A stretch of 7,204 nucleotides of DNA from DALYLB01 sp046154695 (GTDB taxonomy: Bacteria; Acidobacteriota; Blastocatellia; RBC074), in the NCBI GenBank assembly GCA_046154695.1, contig JBJXFI010000236.1, positions 1 to 7,204 of the forward strand, given 5' to 3'. The notes beneath the pieces were generated by a model. That model worked only from the letters and a program-made list of their open reading frames with translations. It ran no database searches and was not told the origin of the DNA. Positions within the stretch are counted from its first letter, which is position 1. Each line of letters begins with the position of its first letter. Shown here one piece after another: positions 5,716 to 7,204 of the stretch. Made by a program: the position numbers and the translations under genes.

Positions 5716-6985
5716 AAAAAGTCTGCCCGGCGTGCATCAGGAAATGCTCCACGATCGGACCGAGACTCAGGACCGGGAAGAAGGTCAAGGCGCCGACGAT
5801 CAGGATCACGCTCACCAGAAGAGTCGCGAAGAGCGGCGTTGTGACTGGAAATGTACCCAGTGATGGAGGCACGGCTTTCTTCCGCCCCAGACTGCCCGAG
5901 ATTGCGAGCATTGGAATAATCATCATGAAACGACCGCACAGCATTGCGAGCCCATTCGTTGTGTTGTACCAGGGCGTGTTGGCGTTGAGCCCGGCGAACG
6001 CAGAACCGTTATTCCCCGTAGCCGACGTAAAGCAATAGAGAATTTCTGATATGCCATGAGGCCCATTGTTATTGAGTGAATTCAGGCCGAATGAATCCGA
6101 GAGCACGGAGACGGCGGTCAAGACAAGAATGAAGAGCGGAAAGATCAACACATAGAGCATTGCCATCTTTACATCGTACGACTCGATCTTTTTCCCCAGG
6201 TATTCCGGCGTCCGCCCGACCATCAGGCCGGCGATGAAGACCGAGAGGACGATCATGACAAGCACTCCATAGATTCCAGCGCCGACTCCGCCGAAAATCA
6301 CCTCTCCCAGCAGGATATTCGTGAGCGGCACCAGTCCCCCGAGCGGCGTGTAGGAGTCATGCATACTGTTGACGCTGCCGTTTGAGGCATCCGTGGTCGC
6401 GGTTGCCCAGAGCACGGAATTGGCAATCCCGTAACGCACTTCCTTGCCTTCCATATTGCCGCCCGGCTGCAGCGCGGATGCGGTCTGATCGACGTTCGCC
6501 GGGAACATCGGATTCCCTCCGGCCTCCGCCCAATAGGCGATTGTAAGGCCGACGAAGAACAGGCAGGTCATCGCGGCAAATACCGTCCAGCCGTGTCTCT
6601 GTGACCGGACCATTCGCCCCAGCGTGTAGGTGAAGCCGGCGGAGATCGCCAGGATCGAGAATATCTCCAGGAAATTAGAAAACGGCGTCGGATTCTCGAA
6701 AGGATGCGCCGAATTGGTGTTGAAGAAACCACCGCCATTGGTGCCGAGTTGTTTGATGGCGATCTGCGATGCTACCGGCCCTTGCGCGATCACCTGCTCG
6801 GTGACGTGCCGTGTCTCCTTGAGCGACTTGCCGTCAGGTCTGGTGATAACGTTGCCGTTGGCGTCTTTCTTGTTCACCTCGATCACCTGCGGGTCCAGCA
6901 GCTTTGCCGTATCGTAGGGTCTGAAGTTTTGGGGGACTCCCGCGAAAACCAGCACTAAGGCACCGCGAAAAAACAACTTGAGCAA
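5714..6985 (-). pseudogene. kdpA: K+-transporting ATPase subunit A, 5'-truncated at an insertion sequence
   Basis: KdpA is the channel-like K+-binding subunit, about 557 aa in E. coli, built of four M1-P-M2 repeats. Here only about 414 KdpA-like residues remain. Three filter loops are present: LGTNGGGFFNTNS (about 80-92), TTDASNGSVNSMHDS (about 197-211) and TSATGNNGSAFAGL (about 320-333). So are GGNMEGKE and GRTPEYLGKK, and the C-terminus is normal. By comparison with E. coli from memory, roughly the first 180 residues are missing, including the first repeat and its filter loop. KdpA similarity starts near LVLVFAGVPQNF, about base 6958. Upstream in the same frame is a TAA that is the stop of an ISAzo13-family transposase. 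The frame could start at TTG 6985 or at a GTG just inside. Such a product should not form a selective K+ pathway. Bases 6959-6985 probably belong to the IS end. Confidence 0.9.
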
Positions 6986-7204
6986 TTATTTCCTGGGAGA
7001 AATTGTGTAATTCCATTCTCCATGAAACTTGGCCTGGATTAGTTTCAGGTTTGCGAGTTCTTCGTGACTAACCACGATCCCAGTTTCAGAATGGTTTGTA
7101 TCGAGTGCCGCACGCACAGTCAGTCCCTTCGTCGTGGTTGTCTTGCCGATTAAGTTCACAATCACTTCGTAACTGGTCAGAGGGCGGCCACGCCAGTTTT
7201 TGGT
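6959..7204 (-). mobile_element. ISAzo13-family insertion sequence, one end (partial)
   Basis: The transposase C-terminus and the short stretch behind it up to the point where KdpA similarity begins form one end of an insertion sequence that continues past the right edge. The boundary is placed at about 6959, where the + strand reads GGCACCGCGAAAAAAC. ISAzo13-family ends as I recall begin with G followed by A or G, which would fit. The opposite terminal repeat and any target duplication are outside the window, so the exact end may be off by several bases. Confidence 0.7.
6986..7204 (-). CDS. ISAzo13-family (Rhodopirellula-type DDE) transposase, C-terminal 72 aa (5' partial)
   Basis: The - strand frame is open from the right edge and ends in TAA at 6986-6988. 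The 72 visible residues run from TKNWRGRPLTSYEVIVNLIG through LTVRAALDTNHSETGI to AKFHGEWNYTISPRK. NWRGRPL, VIVNLI, TGIVVSHEELA and especially FHGEWNYTISP are the hallmark C-terminal blocks of the DDE_Tnp_ISAZ013 family. The catalytic DDE residues lie upstream, outside the window, so activity cannot be judged. The gene points the same way as kdpA'BCD and its stop is immediately next to the open frame of the kdpA remnant. This identification rests on family memory, not a database search, but the match is distinctive. Confidence 0.88.
   Translation of the reverse strand, partial: TKNWRGRPLTSYEVIVNLIGKTTTTKGLTVRAALDTNHSETGIVVSHEELANLKLIQAKFHGEWNYTISPRK

Noticed and set aside
5185..5844. 219-codon + strand ORF antisense to kdpB and kdpA
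   Set aside because: It is low-complexity Ser/Arg/Thr-rich sequence, the typical shadow of a GC-rich gene on the other strand, with no domain.
5706..5939. N-terminal extension of KdpB to an upstream start at 5939
   Set aside because: The 78 extra residues are not KdpB-like, overlap the well-conserved kdpA 3' end in another frame, and the ATG at 5705 has a strong ribosome binding site.
1..7204. CRISPR arrays, tRNA or rRNA genes, riboswitches
   Set aside because: No regularly spaced direct repeats, tRNA-like cloverleaf or rRNA sequence was noticed on reading. The kdp leader, where a riboswitch might sit, is outside the window or lost.

Overview
The window looks like GC-rich chromosomal DNA from a Gram-negative-type bacterium. 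Clues are a hybrid-kinase tail with an HPt domain, a PepSY/TM protein of a type common near iron-uptake loci, a kdp operon whose KdpD has no kinase, and an ISAzo13-family (Rhodopirellula-type) transposase. Together these lean towards Verrucomicrobiota, Acidobacteriota or Planctomycetota. That is inference only, because no rRNA or other marker gene is present.

Left part, + strand (1-1584). The 3' end of a hybrid histidine kinase (end of a receiver domain, then HPt) runs to 518. A 231-base stretch with GC-rich hairpins and a strongly G-skewed segment follows. Next come a doubtful 48-codon ORF with a signal-peptide-like sequence (750-896) and, overlapping it, a PepSY-associated TM helix protein (844-1584).

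Middle (1585-1845). This AT-rich convergent intergenic region is almost filled by a 232-base segment bounded by imperfect inverted repeats (1580-1811). The core 17 bases of the repeats match perfectly. The segment looks like a MITE or the remains of a small element, and a short orphan reading-frame fragment lies inside it.

Right part, all - strand (7204 down to 1846). In transcription order: the C-terminal 72 codons of an ISAzo13-family transposase, a kdpA gene without its 5' third, and then intact kdpB, kdpC and a short kdpD (N-terminal KdpD domain plus Usp domain only). KdpB is the P-type ATPase subunit, KdpA the K+ channel-like subunit, KdpC the assembly/affinity subunit, and KdpD the sensory part of the usual regulator. 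Without the first repeat of KdpA and its first selectivity-filter loop, this copy should not form a working KdpFABC pump. The downstream genes still look intact, so the disruption appears recent, unless the contig is chimeric. No kdpE, KdpD kinase module or kdpF is visible here.

No wholly new system is evident. The most notable points are the IS-kdpA junction, the inverted-repeat element in the convergent gap, and the kinase-less KdpD.
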